From positions 744,001-808,000 of the forward strand of contig NC_030820.1 in the NCBI RefSeq assembly GCF_001704415.2: a stretch of DNA of 64,000 nucleotides. The letters are read 5' to 3'. The notes under the pieces were generated by a model. That model ran no database searches, had not been told where the DNA came from, and was given only the letters and a program-made list of their open reading frames with translations. Every line of letters starts with the position of its first letter. Position 1 is the stretch's first letter. Both the position numbers and the translations under genes were made by a program. The DNA is from Capra hircus. Taxonomy: Eukaryota; Chordata; Mammalia; Artiodactyla; Bovidae. This document shows positions 1 to 10,666 of the stretch, piece after piece.

Positions 1-898
1 TGTTGTCCCCTTCTCCTCCTGTCCTTAATCTTTCAGAGCATCAGGATCTTTTCAAATGAGTCAGCTCTTCGCATCAGGTGGCCAAATCACTGGAGCTTCA
101 GTTTCAACATCAGTCCTTCCAATGAACACCCAGGACTGATCTCCTTTAGTATGGACTGGTTGGACCTCCTTGCACTCCAAGGGCCTCTCAAGAGTCTTCT
201 CCAACAACACAGTTCAAAAGCAACAATTCTTCAGTGCTCAGCTTGCTTTATAGTCCAACTCTCACATCCATACATGATTGCTGGAAAAACAACTATCTTT
301 TACTAGACAGACCTTTGTTGGCAAAGTAATGTCTGCTTTTTTATATGCTGTCTAGGTTGGTCATAAATTTCTTTCCAAGGAGTAAGTGTCTTTTAATTTC
401 ATGGCTGCAGTCACCATCTGCAGTGATTTTGGAGCCCCCCAAAATAAAGTCAGCCACTGTTTCCACTGTTTCCCCATCTATTTGCCATGAAGTGACAGGA
501 CTGGAGGCCATGATCTCAGTTTTCTGAATGTTGAGCTTTAAGCCAACTTTTTCATTCTCCTCTTTCACTTTCATCAAGAGGCTCTTTAGTTCTTCTTTGC
601 TTTCTGCCATAAGGGTGGTGTCATCTGCATATCTGAGGTTATTGATATTTCCCCCAGGAATCTTGATTCCAGTTTGTGCCTCACCCAGCTCAGTGTTTCT
701 CATGATGTACTCTGCATAGAAGTTAAATAAGCAGGGTGACAATATGCAGCCTTGGCATACTCCTTTTCCTATTTGGAACCAGTCTGTTGTTTTGTGTCCA
801 GTTCTAACTGTTGCTTCCTGACTTGCATACAGGTTTCTCAAGCGGCAGATCAGGTGGTCTGGTTTTCCATCTCTTTCAGAGTTTTCCACAGCTTATTA
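1..898 (-). mobile_element. BovB (RTE-class LINE) fragment, cut by left window edge
   Basis: Read on the minus strand this is the reverse transcriptase region and downstream coding part of BovB. It runs up to the window edge, so its 3' tail is not seen. The 5' boundary is near 898, where similarity to other BovB copies in the window stops just after the segment encoding the start of RT domain A. The copy is 5'-truncated and frame-disrupted. It aligns by eye with the copies at 8963-10442 and 16803-18010. Identification rests on the shared RT motifs and on recognition of BovB as a ruminant family. Confidence 0.93.
341..889 (-). pseudogene. BovB reverse transcriptase fragment, YADD retained
   Basis: An open stretch of about 180 codons on the minus strand encodes the palm region of an RTE-type reverse transcriptase. 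Recognisable in order are the IPDHL-like start (here altered), the LLRNLYAGQE-like block (here RLRNLYASQE), the GKGVCQGCILSPCLFN block (RT motif B) and the catalytic box YADD at 620-631. LKLNIQKTEIM and the GSKITADGDC block follow. In a full BovB protein these lie in the middle of a product of roughly 1,000 residues, so this is a small part. It lacks endonuclease, N-terminal RT motifs and C-terminus and should not make a working enzyme. Confidence 0.88.
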
Positions 899-1002
899 GG
901 ACTTGACTATAAAGTAGGTCCTTTGTTTCTGAGGGACACTTGTCAAGAACAAATTTGCCATTTATATCTAGGCTTATTGTTTTCTAACTACAGACATTTT
1001 TT

Positions 1003-1135
1003 AATTGGAAGATAATTGTTTCACAATGTTGTATTGGTTTCTGCTGTACAACAATGCGAATTAGTCATAATTATATATGTCCCATCCTTCATTATATAGG
1101 CTCCCATTGGGAGCCTCCCCCTCCTCCCAATGTTC
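1003..1135 (-). mobile_element. Ruminant L1 3'-end fragment (antisense)
   Basis: The stretch beginning with attttttaattggaagata, through the ttacaatgttgtattggttt-like part, to the C-rich cctccccctcctccc tail has the form of the 3' untranslated end of ruminant L1 read in antisense. Related pieces occur at 2652-3060 and 3780-3855. Assignment to L1 is from recognition of the family, not a search. Confidence 0.65.
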
Positions 1136-1141
1136 ATTAAC

Positions 1142-1258
1142 AGATCTTTTTTTAAAGATTTTAAAATTTAAAAAATAAAAAAAAAAATTAAAAAAAATAA
1201 AAATAAAAAAATTAAATTAAATTAAATAAATTCTGAGCCCATAAAAAAAAATAAAAAT
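1142..1258. repeat. A/T-rich low-complexity tract
   Basis: A run of A, AAAT and TTAA units with almost no G or C, lying between two antisense L1 3' ends. It may be the degraded tail of one of them. Confidence 0.8.
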
Positions 1259-1600
1259 CTTTATTGAAATATAGTTGATTTACAGTGTTGTGTTAATTTC
1301 TGCTTTATAGCAAAGTGATTCAGTTATGTTCACTGAAAAATAATTTTCTTATTTTTTTCTATTATGGTTTATCACAGATTGTTGAATATAGTCCCTGTGC
1401 TACACAGTAGGATCTTGTTGTTTATATATCCTTTATGTAGTAGTTTGCATCTGCTAATTTCAAACCCAATCCTTCCCTCCCTTATCCCCTTCCACTTTGG
1501 TAAACACGGCTTGTGACTATAGGTCTTTGACTTTGAGAATTCTTTTGACCATGGCTCAAAGTAGTTACTGCTAAACAATTTGAAAAGTGCAGTCTAACAT
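1259..1600 (-). mobile_element. L1 3'-end fragment (antisense)
   Basis: It starts with the antisense tail tattgaaatatagttgattt, then the caaagtgattcagttatg block, the ccctgtgctacacagtagg block and the C/T-rich cccaatccttccctccctta block. This is the order typical of artiodactyl L1 3' UTRs read backwards. Matching pieces are at 30809-31085 (antisense) and 35086-35340 (sense). Confidence 0.75.
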
Positions 1601-1631
1601 GGTTGACTTATTTTATATGGCTATGAGAAAC

Positions 1632-2383
1632 AGAAAGTGAAGAAGAAGTAAAGAGCCTCTTGATGAAAGTGAAAAAGGAAAGTGAAAAAGTTGGCTTCAA
1701 ACTCAACATTCAGAAAACAAAGATCATGGCATCTGGTCCCGTTACTTCATGGCAAATAGATGAGGAAAGAGTGGAAACAGTGACAAACTTTATTTTTTTG
1801 GGCTCCAAAATCACTGCAGATGGTGATTGCCATGAAATTAAAACATGCTTACTCCTTGAAAGAAAAGCTCTGACCAACCTAGACAGCATATCAAAAACAG
1901 ATACATTACTTTGCCAGCAACGGTCTGTCTAGTCAAGGCTATGGTTTTTCCAGTAGTCATGTATGGATGTTAGAGTTGGACTATAAAGAAAGCTGACAGC
2001 CAAAGAATTGATGCTTTTGAACTGTGTTGTTGGAGAAGACTCTTGAGAGTCCCTTGGGACTGCAAGGAGATCCAACTAGTCCATCCTAAAGAAGATCCAT
2101 CCTGGGTGTTCAGTGGAAGGTCTGGTGTTGAAGCTGAAACTCCAGTACTTTGGCCACCTGATGTAAAGAGCTGACTCATTGGAACAGACCCTGATGCTGG
2201 GAAAGATTGAGGGCAGGAGAAGAAGGGGACGACAGTGGATGAGATGATTGGATGGCATCACTGACTCAATGGACATGGGTTTGGGTTGACTCCAGGAGCT
2301 GGTGATGACAGGGAGGCCTGGCGTGCTGTGGTTCATGGGGTCACAAAGAGTCAGACACGCCTGAGCACCTCAGCTGAACTGAA
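1632..2383 (+). mobile_element. BovB 3' fragment
   Basis: Plus-strand BovB from just downstream of the YADD box (agaaagtgaagaagaagtaa) to the 3' tail, ending with the agtcagacacgcctgagcac and gctgaactga signatures. The coding part is broken by frameshifts; a 90-codon open piece at 1660-1932 carries the LKLNIQKTKIMASGPVTSWQ and LGSKITADGDC blocks. The element is strongly 5'-truncated. No target-site duplication was found by eye. Confidence 0.92.
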
Positions 2384-2651
2384 GAATGGCGTTTTGGTTC
2401 AAAGACCTTGTATTTCTTCTAGAAAATCCCTGTGCATCACACATTCAAATCTAAATTACTATGACATGTGAAAATGGTATGAGGTATCTTACTTACTGAA
2501 GCTTCACTTTATCTTGAATAATAAAATTACAAGATCTACCACAATTAAACTTAATGGCAGAATATTGTGTTTCATTTGCCAATTAACCCAACTGAGGTTT
2601 GAAGTAATATATATGAAAATGCTTTCTAATCACAAAACCACTAGACAGTTG

Positions 2652-3060
2652 TGTTTTTTAAATTTATTTATTTTACTTGGAGGTTAATTACTTTACAATA
2701 TTGTACTGGTTGTGCCATACAGCAACATGAATCTGCCACAGGTATACACGTGTTCCCCATCCTGAACCCCCTCCCTCCCCATACCATCCCTCTGGGTTGT
2801 CTCAGTGCACCAGCCCCAAGCATCCAGTATCATGCATCGAACCTGGACTGGTGATTCGTTTCATAAATGATATTATACATGTTTCAATGCCATTCTCCCA
2901 AACCATCCCACCTTCTCTCTCTCCCTCTCCCACAGAGTCCAAAAGACTGTTCTATACATCTGTGTCTCTTTTGCTGTCTCGCATACAGGGTTATTGTTAC
3001 CATCTTTCTAAATTCCATATATATGTGTTAGTATACTGTATTGGTGTTTTAATTGTTGTC
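2652..3060 (-). mobile_element. Ruminant L1 3'-UTR (antisense)
   Basis: A 400-bp antisense piece with the landmarks acttggaggttaattacttt, cagcaacatgaatctgccac, accctgaaccccctccctcc-like, ctctgggttgtctcag, the acatgtttcaatgccattct block, and tgtgttagtatactgtattg. This order is typical of young ruminant L1 3' UTRs. Open frames across it are chance. Confidence 0.8.
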
Positions 3061-3377
3061 ATTACTGTGTTGAAAAAACTGCCCATGGCCACTCAGAATA
3101 GAGAAAAAGTCTTAATTGTGAGCAAAGAACAGCTTAACCCTTAGGCAAGTACTTTATCATGAAAATGTTTCCCAGTGACTGTGATTCATAGCAGATGGAA
3201 ACTAACTCCTGAGACAGTGTTTTTCAAACCAGAGGTCTTGAGTAGGTTGTAAAATCAGTTTATTGGTTAGAGATCAGCATTAAAAGAAAAAAAAAAAAAC
3301 AGTAGAATAGAATACAAGTATAACAGATTTTAAGTATAGATATTTTTTTGAGAAATATATACATATTTATATACATA
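3061..3377. other. Unassigned AT-rich stretch
   Basis: I see no gene. It holds a short A tract near 3284-3299 and TA-rich sequence from about 3340. The last 50 bases may be a diverged extension of the inverted duplication described at 3378-4453. Confidence 0.5.
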
Positions 3378-3499
3378 TATTTATTTATATCTCACCAAAG
3401 AAACTAAATTATCATTTTACATATAATATATATAGGGGGGCTTCCCAGGTGGCACTAGTGGTAAAGAACCCGCCTGCCACTGCAGGAGACATAAAAGAC
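3378..3499 (+). repeat. Left arm of an inverted duplication
   Basis: This 122-bp block is repeated in reverse complement at 4334-4453 with roughly nine matches in ten by eye. It contains about 59 bp of non-SINE flank followed by the first 63 bp of a Bov-tA head. The shared flank, including atcattttacatata next to the SINE, shows this is a duplication and not two independent SINE insertions. Confidence 0.8.
3437..3499 (+). mobile_element. Bov-tA SINE, tRNA-derived head only
   Basis: Begins with gggcttcccaggtggcacta and the A-box-like ctagtggtaaagaacccgcc, and stops after ggagacataaaagac. The B box and the Bov-A body are missing. Its end coincides with the end of the inverted duplication arm. 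Confidence 0.85.
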
Positions 3500-3779
3500 A
3501 TATTTATATAAATATGTATAGATTGTGTAAATATATATATGTTTACCCAAACACTGGATGGAAATTAAAATATCCTTATTGAAAATCATTGCTCAAAAGT
3601 AAAGCAAAACAAACCCAATAACAATGAATACAATTGCCATAATCTTTGTTTAAAAATTTTTATTTTTAGATAATTATTTTATTAAATGTAAATTGTGACA
3701 AAAAAATCTTAAGGTATTTGTAGGTCATAAGCCTATTATTTCTGAATCCAGAATAAAGGTTATTGTCTTTCTTTTTTAT

Positions 3780-3855
3780 ACCTTTTTAAAATTTATTTTT
3801 AATTAAAGAGTAATTGCTTTGTAATATCTTGTTGATTTCTGCCATATATCAACAT
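3780..3855 (-). mobile_element. L1 3'-end fragment (antisense)
   Basis: A short piece containing atttttaattaaagagtaat and gatttctgccatatatcaac, the terminal part of a ruminant L1 3' UTR in antisense. It directly abuts the Bov-tA at 3856. Confidence 0.65.
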
Positions 3856-4068
3856 GCTTCCCTGGTGGCTCAGATATTAAAGTGCCTGTCTGCAGTGGAG
3901 GAGACCCAGTTTTGATCCCCGGGTTTGGAAGATCCCCTCTAGAAGGCAATGGCAGTCCACTCCAGTAGTCTCACCTGGAAAATCCCATGGACAGAGGAGC
4001 CTAGTAGGCTATAGTCCATGGGGTCACAAAGAGTCGGACATGACTGAGTGACTCCTTCACTTTCATAA
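3856..4068 (+). mobile_element. Bov-tA SINE
   Basis: A full tRNA-headed SINE: cttccctggtggctcag head with A box, a B-box-like gttttgatccccgg, then the Bov-A body from gatcccctctagaaggcaat to cacaaagagtcggacatgac, ending in cttcactttcat. The body shares its 3' end with BovB. Confidence 0.92.
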
Positions 4069-4181
4069 ATCATTGAGTGATTGACAACCAGATATCCAGT
4101 TCAGTTCAACACATTTTTTGAGAATTAAATATATATAAAAGTTACATCAAGCAAATGAAATTGAGATTATATGATTGTTTG

Positions 4182-4397
4182 CATGCCAAGTCACTTCAGT
4201 TGTGTCTGACTCTTTGTGACCCTATGAACTATAGCCTGCCAAGGTCTCTGTCCATGGAATTCCCAAGGCACGAATATTGGAGTGGGTTGCCTTGCCCTCC
4301 AGGGGATCTTCCCAACCCAGGGATCAACCCTGCGTCTTTTATGTCTCCTTTATTGGCAGGCAGTTTCTTTACCACTAGTGCCAGCTGGGAAGCCCCC
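4182..4397 (-). mobile_element. Bov-tA SINE (antisense)
   Basis: Antisense copy: the body starts at gccaagtcacttcagttgtg and the head ends at 4397 with ccagctgggaagcccccc. It carries the same acataaaagac variant after the A-box region as the fragment at 3437-3499. The outer 5' half and flank form the right arm of the inverted duplication. Confidence 0.92.
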
Positions 4398-4453
4398 CTA
4401 TATACTATATGTAAAATGATAGTTTAGCTTCTTCTGTGAGATATAAATATATC
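4334..4453 (-). repeat. Right arm of an inverted duplication
   Basis: Reverse-complement partner of 3378-3499, separated by about 834 bp that holds an L1 scrap and a Bov-tA. The arm covers the 5' head of the antisense Bov-tA and about 56 bp of its non-SINE flank. Confidence 0.8.
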
Positions 4454-4527
4454 TTAAATAGATGATATTTAAAAGGCTGTTATAGATTTTGAAATATCAT
4501 TTGAATTATTTTTACATGTATTTTCCT

Positions 4528-5010
4528 GTGTCAGTTATTGCTGTGTAGCAAACCATCCCAACGCAAGCCACTTAAACAACAGCCATTTATTTAGTACCAG
4601 CTCAGCGGGGCCATGCTTTAACCTCGGCTATCCTGGGTTGCTCCGGTCTTGATTGGCTCCCTTGTGTGTGTGGTCAGCCCTGAGCCTGCTAAGCTCTGGT
4701 TCTAAGGGTTGGCTGGCTGTTGACTGGGGTGCTTCAGCTCCTACCCACCCCAGTTGCCTCTCATCCTCGAGTAGTCTGTTCAGAAGTCAGAGACAGGGGT
4801 GTGAATGAGAGAGAAAGAAAGAGGAAGATAAATAATGGAAAGCATGCTGAGGCTAAGCTGGATCTGGAACAGAATTACCTTGACTACATCCTGCTGGCTA
4901 AAGCAAGTCACAGTTCAGCCAGTTTTAAGGGAAGAGCGAACAGACTACCTCCTCATAAGAGAAATGGCAAAGCAGTCACAGGGCAAAGGACAGAGACACA
5001 GAACGTCATT
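4528..5010 (+). repeat. Old mammalian interspersed repeat (family not named)
   Basis: The opening cagttattgctgtgtagcaa, then ccatcccaacgcaagccact and aaacaacagccatttattta, is a widespread mammalian repeat motif. A matching internal part (ggttggctggctgttgactg) and a late part (taaagcaagtcacagttcag) follow in the expected order. A relative is at 19305-19560 and a further partial one at 55056-55275. I recognise the pattern but cannot name the family reliably. Open frames here are incidental. Confidence 0.6.
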
Positions 5011-5855
5011 AACTGGAACCATCAGTGCAACCGACCTAACATTGTTTTTCTCTTGCTATCCTCTTCTTTGGAGCAAGGTAAACAGATTTTCAGATAATTG
5101 TCCATAAGGACCAACTTTCCTGCTTCTGTCTGAACTTCTAGTAGAAAGAAGATAAATGTGGAAATTAATGTAATTGATGCACTAATAAGTAGCTTATTTA
5201 CTTAAACTGGTCAGTTTTTCCTCTCAGTTTGATCGCAATAAATACTGTGCTTTAAAAGTTGACTGTTTCTAATGGAAGGACTGTGTTTATTCTCAGAACA
5301 TTATAAAGCGTGCCTTACTGAATAAATGCTTTCTTAAAAGAGTGTGGGTAAATAGGATGTAAGTCAAACCAGATTTTGATATTGAGGCTAAAATTTAAAG
5401 AGGTCCTTTTACATATGTTCTCTTCCCACAGATGTATCTGGAAGTCCTAGTTTTTGCAATGACACGTTCTCCAAAGTGACCTTCACCTGTTGAACATAAT
5501 TGCTATATATAGCCCAAAACTTGGGCCAGAAAGGCTAATGTGTCATTTAAAACTTGCAGATAAAATGAATATAATCTGCTGAGAATAGTTTCATCAACTA
5601 AGTCTAGAAATAACTAGGTACTCGAGTGATTTTTACATAATCATTTGTTTCATTTTGAACAAATTAGAAAGGAAATTAGAGGCAACTAGAAGGGAAATTA
5701 GAAAGGGTGGTGCTAAATGCCTATTTATATGGCAACAATTTTATAAGGAAAACAAGCAAAATATGGCATTTGTGTATACTTTTCTTGCCTGTGACTATTG
5801 TATGTAGTCTAATATAATTAGCAAATTAGTCTTATGAAGTAGAGGAAGGTGACTG
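5011..5855. other. No gene or repeat recognised
   Basis: AT-rich sequence with no coding signal and no repeat family I recognise. A small near-repeat of ggaaattaga lies around 5670-5700. Confidence 0.5.
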
Positions 5856-6052
5856 ATTCCAAAGACAGACTGCTTGGATTTGAATTTGAATTCTATCACG
5901 TGTTACCTGTGTGTCCCACGTTATCTTATACACCTCCCAGTAGAATGGGGATTATACTGGTGCCTGGTTTATAAGTTTTTGTGAAGATTCAACAAGAACA
6001 GTGTAGTGACCATGTGTGGTACACATTCAATAAATGTTAGTTCTCACTATCA
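5856..6052 (+). mobile_element. MIR SINE
   Basis: An old tRNA-derived SINE with the usual order: agactgcttggatttgaatt, a diverged acctgtgtg core, agtagaatggggattatact, ttgtgaagattcaacaagaa, and acattcaataaatgttagtt. Strongly diverged, as expected for MIR. Confidence 0.85.
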
Positions 6053-7390
6053 TTTTATTTCAACCCTCATGCATTTTCACTGATTCATTCCAGACTTGCT
6101 TGAACTCATGTGTTCTGTCCTGTATCAGGAGTCTGAGAGACAGAAACAGAAAACAAAGGTATAGGAGCTGGAAGCATTCGATGAGTGCCCCCGCCCCCAA
6201 CATGGATGCGCTCGTGGAGCTGCCACCCATAAAGGGGATGCTAGCTTGAAGGTCATTGAGAATGTCCATGAAACTTGTTTCTTTCTTAAAAAAAAAGATT
6301 TCACAATACAGTTCTCTGAACCAAGGTGTGTGCTCTCAGCCGTTAGCTAAAGTATCTTGAATTAGCTGGATTTACTGAAGTTTACCCTCAGCCTCTATAT
6401 TTCTCAGAAATATACATAAAGTATATCATTATATTATTAAATATTACATTGTTAAGTATCTTAAATCATTATGAAGAAATGTCTCAATATTATATAAGGC
6501 ATGCTTTTTACATAGAGTATATTAAGCCTTGGACACGTGACTCATTCTTCACTCTTGCAGTGTTTAAGGACTTTAATCTTCATTTGGTGATTTCTAATTA
6601 TCCCCTGAAAATGACCCCTCCATACCGAATTTAATATTGACTGAACTCTGCCGCAAAGAAAAGGAAGTGATTATAATTCTCTTCATAGATCCTTCAACCC
6701 CAGAAAATGCATTGGTTGGTTGTGGAGCTGGCCTGGATAACAGGTTATGTCAATACCATAAAATTTTTACTACTAACTTTGCTACTCTTGATTTGGTTCC
6801 ACCGCCTTCCCTGCTGTGGATTTGTTTTGAGAGTGGTGAGCTATGTGGTAGGAAAAATTGTGGAGCATGACTTTCATTTGCTGTTTGAAGAAATGGGTCT
6901 CGAGGTCAGCCTTTTCCTGCCATATACCGTCTCTGCATCAGTCCCCAAAACATAGAGCCGACAAAGACCTCCCGTACCCCATGCCTGTGGAGAAATCAAA
7001 AGATGCATTGACTTTGGCTTTTATCTGCTCCTGGTCCATGAGAACAGCAAGCAGTGTCTGAACAACTTCCTTGTCAAAGAGATATAGTGAAATAGGTATT
7101 TAGATGGGATTGATTTTTTGGAGGGCTACTTTAAATGTTTTTTCAATAAATACTCCAACAATCTGATATGCAATGGATTAGGATTAATTAATTATGAAGA
7201 AATATGCATTATAAGTTACAAGTAATTTTTGAGGACCCAATGTTTTGGAATGTCTCTTAGAATTCAAGATTCTGATGCTCACAAATTGAAAATGGGCAGA
7301 GATTCTTAAGGCTATAAATAAGTGAATGAATTATGTTTTTAATTTAATTGTGTTATTTTTTGCTTATATAATAAAGAATTTATTGGTAAA
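6053..7390. other. No gene or repeat recognised
   Basis: About 1.3 kb of AT-rich DNA. Short open frames at 6034-6269 and 6637-7061 resemble no protein family I know and overlap one another. A short A tract lies near 6290. Confidence 0.5.
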
Positions 7391-7860
7391 CTGTGCATTA
7401 TTTTTAAAAATGTAGGTATAATTTACATAGAGTTAGATTTGCCTCTGTAAGTCTACATTTCCGTATGTTTTAAAATACTAAATGTTAAGTTCTTGTAACT
7501 GTCACCACAACCAAGATATTGAACAGTTCTGTCATCCCTCTCCCCAAATTCCCATGGACCCTTTCGCAGTTAGCCCTTTCCCCTCAGCCCCAGGCAAAAG
7601 CGGCCTGTTTTCCTTCCCCATAATTTTGCCTTTGCCAAAATTAGAATAAGCGGAACCATACAGTATGCAGCCTTTTTAATCTGGCTCCTTTCATAAAGCA
7701 TAAGGCATTTGTGATGCATCCATATCATTCCTTTTGTCAGTAACTCATTCCTTTTCTTGCTGAGTAGTATTTCATTGTATGGATCCAGCAGGGTTGGTTC
7801 ATTCATTTTCCCATTTGAGGGACATTTGTTATTTGTTTCTGATGTTTTTACTCATTTTGG
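7391..7860 (-). mobile_element. Old L1 (L1M-type) 3' end, antisense
   Basis: Contains aaaatgtaggtataatttac, then gtcaccacaaccaagatatt, ccatggaccctttcgcagtt, and gctgagtagtatttcattgt. This is the order seen in antisense L1M 3' regions across mammals. Diverged and non-coding. Confidence 0.75.
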
Positions 7861-8324
7861 AAGCAGTGAAATAAGATGGTAAAAGAAGTACTAATACTTT
7901 TTGTGAGGGGAGTGAGGGTTCTGGTGAGGAAGTGTTAGTCCAAAGGTGTTATAAGAACAGTGTATGTTTGCCAGCTGGTGTAATCAGGCACATCAACAGT
8001 TCTCAAACTGTGCCCAACAATCACCACTGCTCCTTTGTTGCTTAAGTTCAAAACTTGCTTCTCTTTTTCTGATTTTCACAATGTACTTAAAATGTTGCAT
8101 TTTCAAAATATTGTTTATCTCTAATGAACTATGTGAAATACTTTTGTCTGTCACAGAACATAAAATGATACCAGGTTTGACACAAAAGCATTACATCGGT
8201 TTTACTGCAATTGCATCAAGGAATTTGGGGGTATAACACATAATCATGTAACTGCCAGGTGCTCTGTCCCTCAACAAGAGGATGTCATGTGGAAAATATT
8301 CTAGTTCATCAGGATGTTAAAATA
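7861..8324. other. No gene or repeat recognised
   Basis: Unassigned DNA immediately upstream of the large BovB. No convincing target-site duplication of that BovB was found here. Confidence 0.5.
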
Positions 8325-8962
8325 GGACTCTTCTTGTGGCCTCTGATGGAGAAGGATAAGAGGCTTATGGAAGCTTCCTGATGGGAGAGTCTGACTGTGG
8401 GGAAGACTGGGTCTTGTTCTGATGGGCCGGCTGTGTTCCTGCCCTGTAATTTGACCTGCGGCCAAACTATGGTGGAAGTAATGAAGATAATGGCACCTCC
8501 TTTAAAAGGTCCCATGCACGCCCTGCCACACTCAGTGCCCCTACCCTGCAGAGGCCACCGTTGAGGCACACCTCCTCCGGAGACTCCTCGACACTCACGG
8601 GCAAGTCTGGCTCAGTCTCTTGTGAGGTCACTGCTCCTTTCTCTTGGGTCCTAGTGTACACAAGGTTTTGTATGTGCCCTCCAATAGTCTGTTTCCCCAG
8701 TCCTGTGGAAGTTCTGGCAGCTCTCTGGTGGGGTTAATGGTGACCTCCTCCAAGAGGGCTTGTGCCATACCGAGGTCTGAAACACCAGAGCCTCTCCCCT
8801 CATGGCAGGCCACTGTTGACCAATACCTCCACAGGAGACACTCAAAGCCCAGTCTGACTCAGTCTCTGTGGGATCTCCTGGTGTGCACAAGGTTTTGTTT
8901 GAGCCTTCTGAGTGTCTCCGGTGGGTATGGGATTTGATTCTAAATGCAATTTCACCCCTCCT
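8325..8962 (+). mobile_element. Outer BovB, segment 1 (5' region)
   Basis: Starts near gactcttcttgtggcctctg and continues through ggagaaggataagaggctta, cccatgcacgccctgccaca and the repeated gtacacaaggttttg / gtgcacaaggttttg motifs to atttcacccctcct at 8962. I recognise this as the non-coding 5' part found upstream of the endonuclease in long ruminant BovB copies. It resumes at 10443 with no loss apparent, so the stretch between is an insertion. Short open frames on both strands in this segment are incidental. Confidence 0.75.
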
Positions 8963-10442
8963 GGGCCATAAGAAGCATCACTATGAACAAGGCTAGTGGA
9001 GGTGATAGAATTCCAGTTGAGCTATTTCAAATCCTGAAAGATGATGCAGTGAAAGTCCTGTACTCAATATGCCATCAATTTGTAAAACTCAGCAGTGGCC
9101 ACGGGACTGGAAAGGTCAGTTTTCATTCCAATCCCAAAGAAAGGCAATGCCAAAGAATGCTCAAACTACCACACAATTGCACTTATCTCACACGCTAGTA
9201 AAGTAATGCTCAAAATTCTCCAAGCCAGTCTTCAGCAATACGCGAACCATGAACTTCCAGATGTTCAAGCTGATTTTAGAAAAGGCAGAGGAACCAGAGA
9301 TCAAATTGCCAACATCTGCTCGATCGTCAAAAAGGCAAGAGAGTTCCAGAAAAACATCTATTTCTGCTTTATTCACTATGGCAAAACCTTTGACTGTGTG
9401 GATCACAATAAACTGTGGAAAATTCTGAAAGAGATGGGAATACCAGACCACCTGACCTGCCTCTTGAGAAACCTATATGCAGGTCAGGAAGCAACAGTTA
9501 GAACTGGACATGGAACAACAGACTGGTTCCAAATAGGAAAAGGAGTACGTCAAGGCTATATATTGTCACCCTGCTTGTTTAACTTCTATGCAGAGTACAT
9601 CATGAGAAACATTGGGCTGGAAGAAGTACAAGCTGGAATCAAGATTTCCAGGAGAAATATCAATAACCTCAGATATGCAGATGACACCATTCTTATGGCA
9701 GAAAGTGAAGGGGAACTAAAAAGCCTCTTGATGAAAGTGAAAGAGGAGAGTGAAAAAGTTGGGTTAAAACTCAACATTCAGAAAACGAAGATCATGTCAT
9801 CTGGTCCCATCACTTCATGGCAAATAAATGAGGAAACAGTGGAAACAGTGTCAGAATTTATTTTTTTGGGCTCCAAAATCACTGCAGATGGTGACTGCAG
9901 CCATGAAATTAAAAGATGCTTGCTCCTTGGAAGGAAAGTTGTGACCAACCTAGATAGCATATTCAAAAGCAGAGACATTACTTTGCCAACAAAGGTCCGT
10001 CTAGTCAAGGCTAGTCAGTGATCATGTGTGGATATGAGAGTGGACTGTGAAGAAAGCTAAGCGCCTTAGAATTGATACTTTTGAACTGTGGTGTTGAAGA
10101 AGACTCTTGAGAGTCTCTTGTACTGTAAGGAGATCCAACCAGTCCATCCTAAAGGAGACCAGTCCTGGGTGTTCATTAGAAGGACTGATGCTAAAGCTGA
10201 AACTCCAATACTTTGGCCACCTCATGCGAAGAGTTGACTCATTGGAAAAGACCCTAATGCTGGGAGGAATTGGGGGCAGGAGGAGAAGGGGATGATAGAG
10301 GATGAGATGGCTGGATGGCATCACTGACTCGATGGACATGAATTTGGGTGAACTTTGGGAGTTGCTGATGGACAAAGAGGCCTGGCGTGCTGCGATTCAC
10401 GGGGTCACAAAGAGTCAGACACGAGTATGCGATTGAACTGAA
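8963..10442 (+). mobile_element. Inner BovB inserted into the outer BovB
   Basis: A 5'-truncated BovB of about 1.48 kb in the same orientation as its host element. It begins just before the start of the RT domain (gggccataagaagcatcact) and runs to the 3' tail gattgaactgaac. The outer element stops at 8962 in its 5' non-coding part and restarts at 10443 with ctcactggggcttctgcttt. The inner copy therefore landed in an existing BovB. No clear target-site duplication is visible. Confidence 0.85.
9095..10021 (+). pseudogene. BovB reverse transcriptase, longest open remnant in window
   Basis: A 308-codon open frame encoding most of an RTE-type RT. In order it has SVFIPIPKKGNAKECSNY near residue 7, a GRGTRDQIANI block near 63, and motif A FCFIHYGKTFDCVDHN near 90, in which the usual FIDYAKAFDCVDH has changed. 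RT motif B (GKGVRQGYILSPCLFN) is near 150. The catalytic YADD box is at 9674-9685, and the LNIQKTKIM and LGSKITADGDC blocks follow. The endonuclease is absent because the element is 5'-truncated. A short deletion near 10015 removes the bases normally encoding MVFPVV and brings a stop. The ATG used is internal and is only the first in frame. Not expected to be functional. Confidence 0.88.
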
Positions 10443-10624
10443 CCATCTCACTGGGGCTTCTGCTTTGCCCTTGGATGTGGGATATCTTTTTTTTGCTGAG
10501 ATCCAACGTTCTCCTGTCAATGGTTCTTCAGCAGCAAGTTGTAATTTTGGAGTTCTAGCAGGAGATGAGCACACATCCTTTACTCTGCCATCTTGTAGTC
10601 CAGCCTTGTCTAACTCAATGAAAG

Positions 10625-10666
10625 TATGAGCCATGCCCTATGAGCCGTGCCCTATGAGCCATGCCC
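10625..10666 (+). repeat. Three tandem 14-bp units inside BovB 5' region
   Basis: The unit tatgagccatgccc occurs three times in a row at 10625, 10639 and 10653; the middle copy differs by one base. Other BovB 5' regions as I recall them have a single such unit, so this looks like a local expansion after insertion. Confidence 0.85.

Noticed and set aside
2651..3144. Open frames of 67 and 115 codons
   Set aside because: They are translations of an antisense L1 3' UTR, which does not code.
3437..3499. tRNA-like A-box sequence as a possible tRNA gene
   Set aside because: This and the other tRNA-like heads are Bov-tA SINE heads followed by a Bov-A body, not free tRNA genes.
8309..8937. Open frames on both strands upstream of the inner BovB
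   Set aside because: They lie in the non-coding 5' region of the outer BovB.
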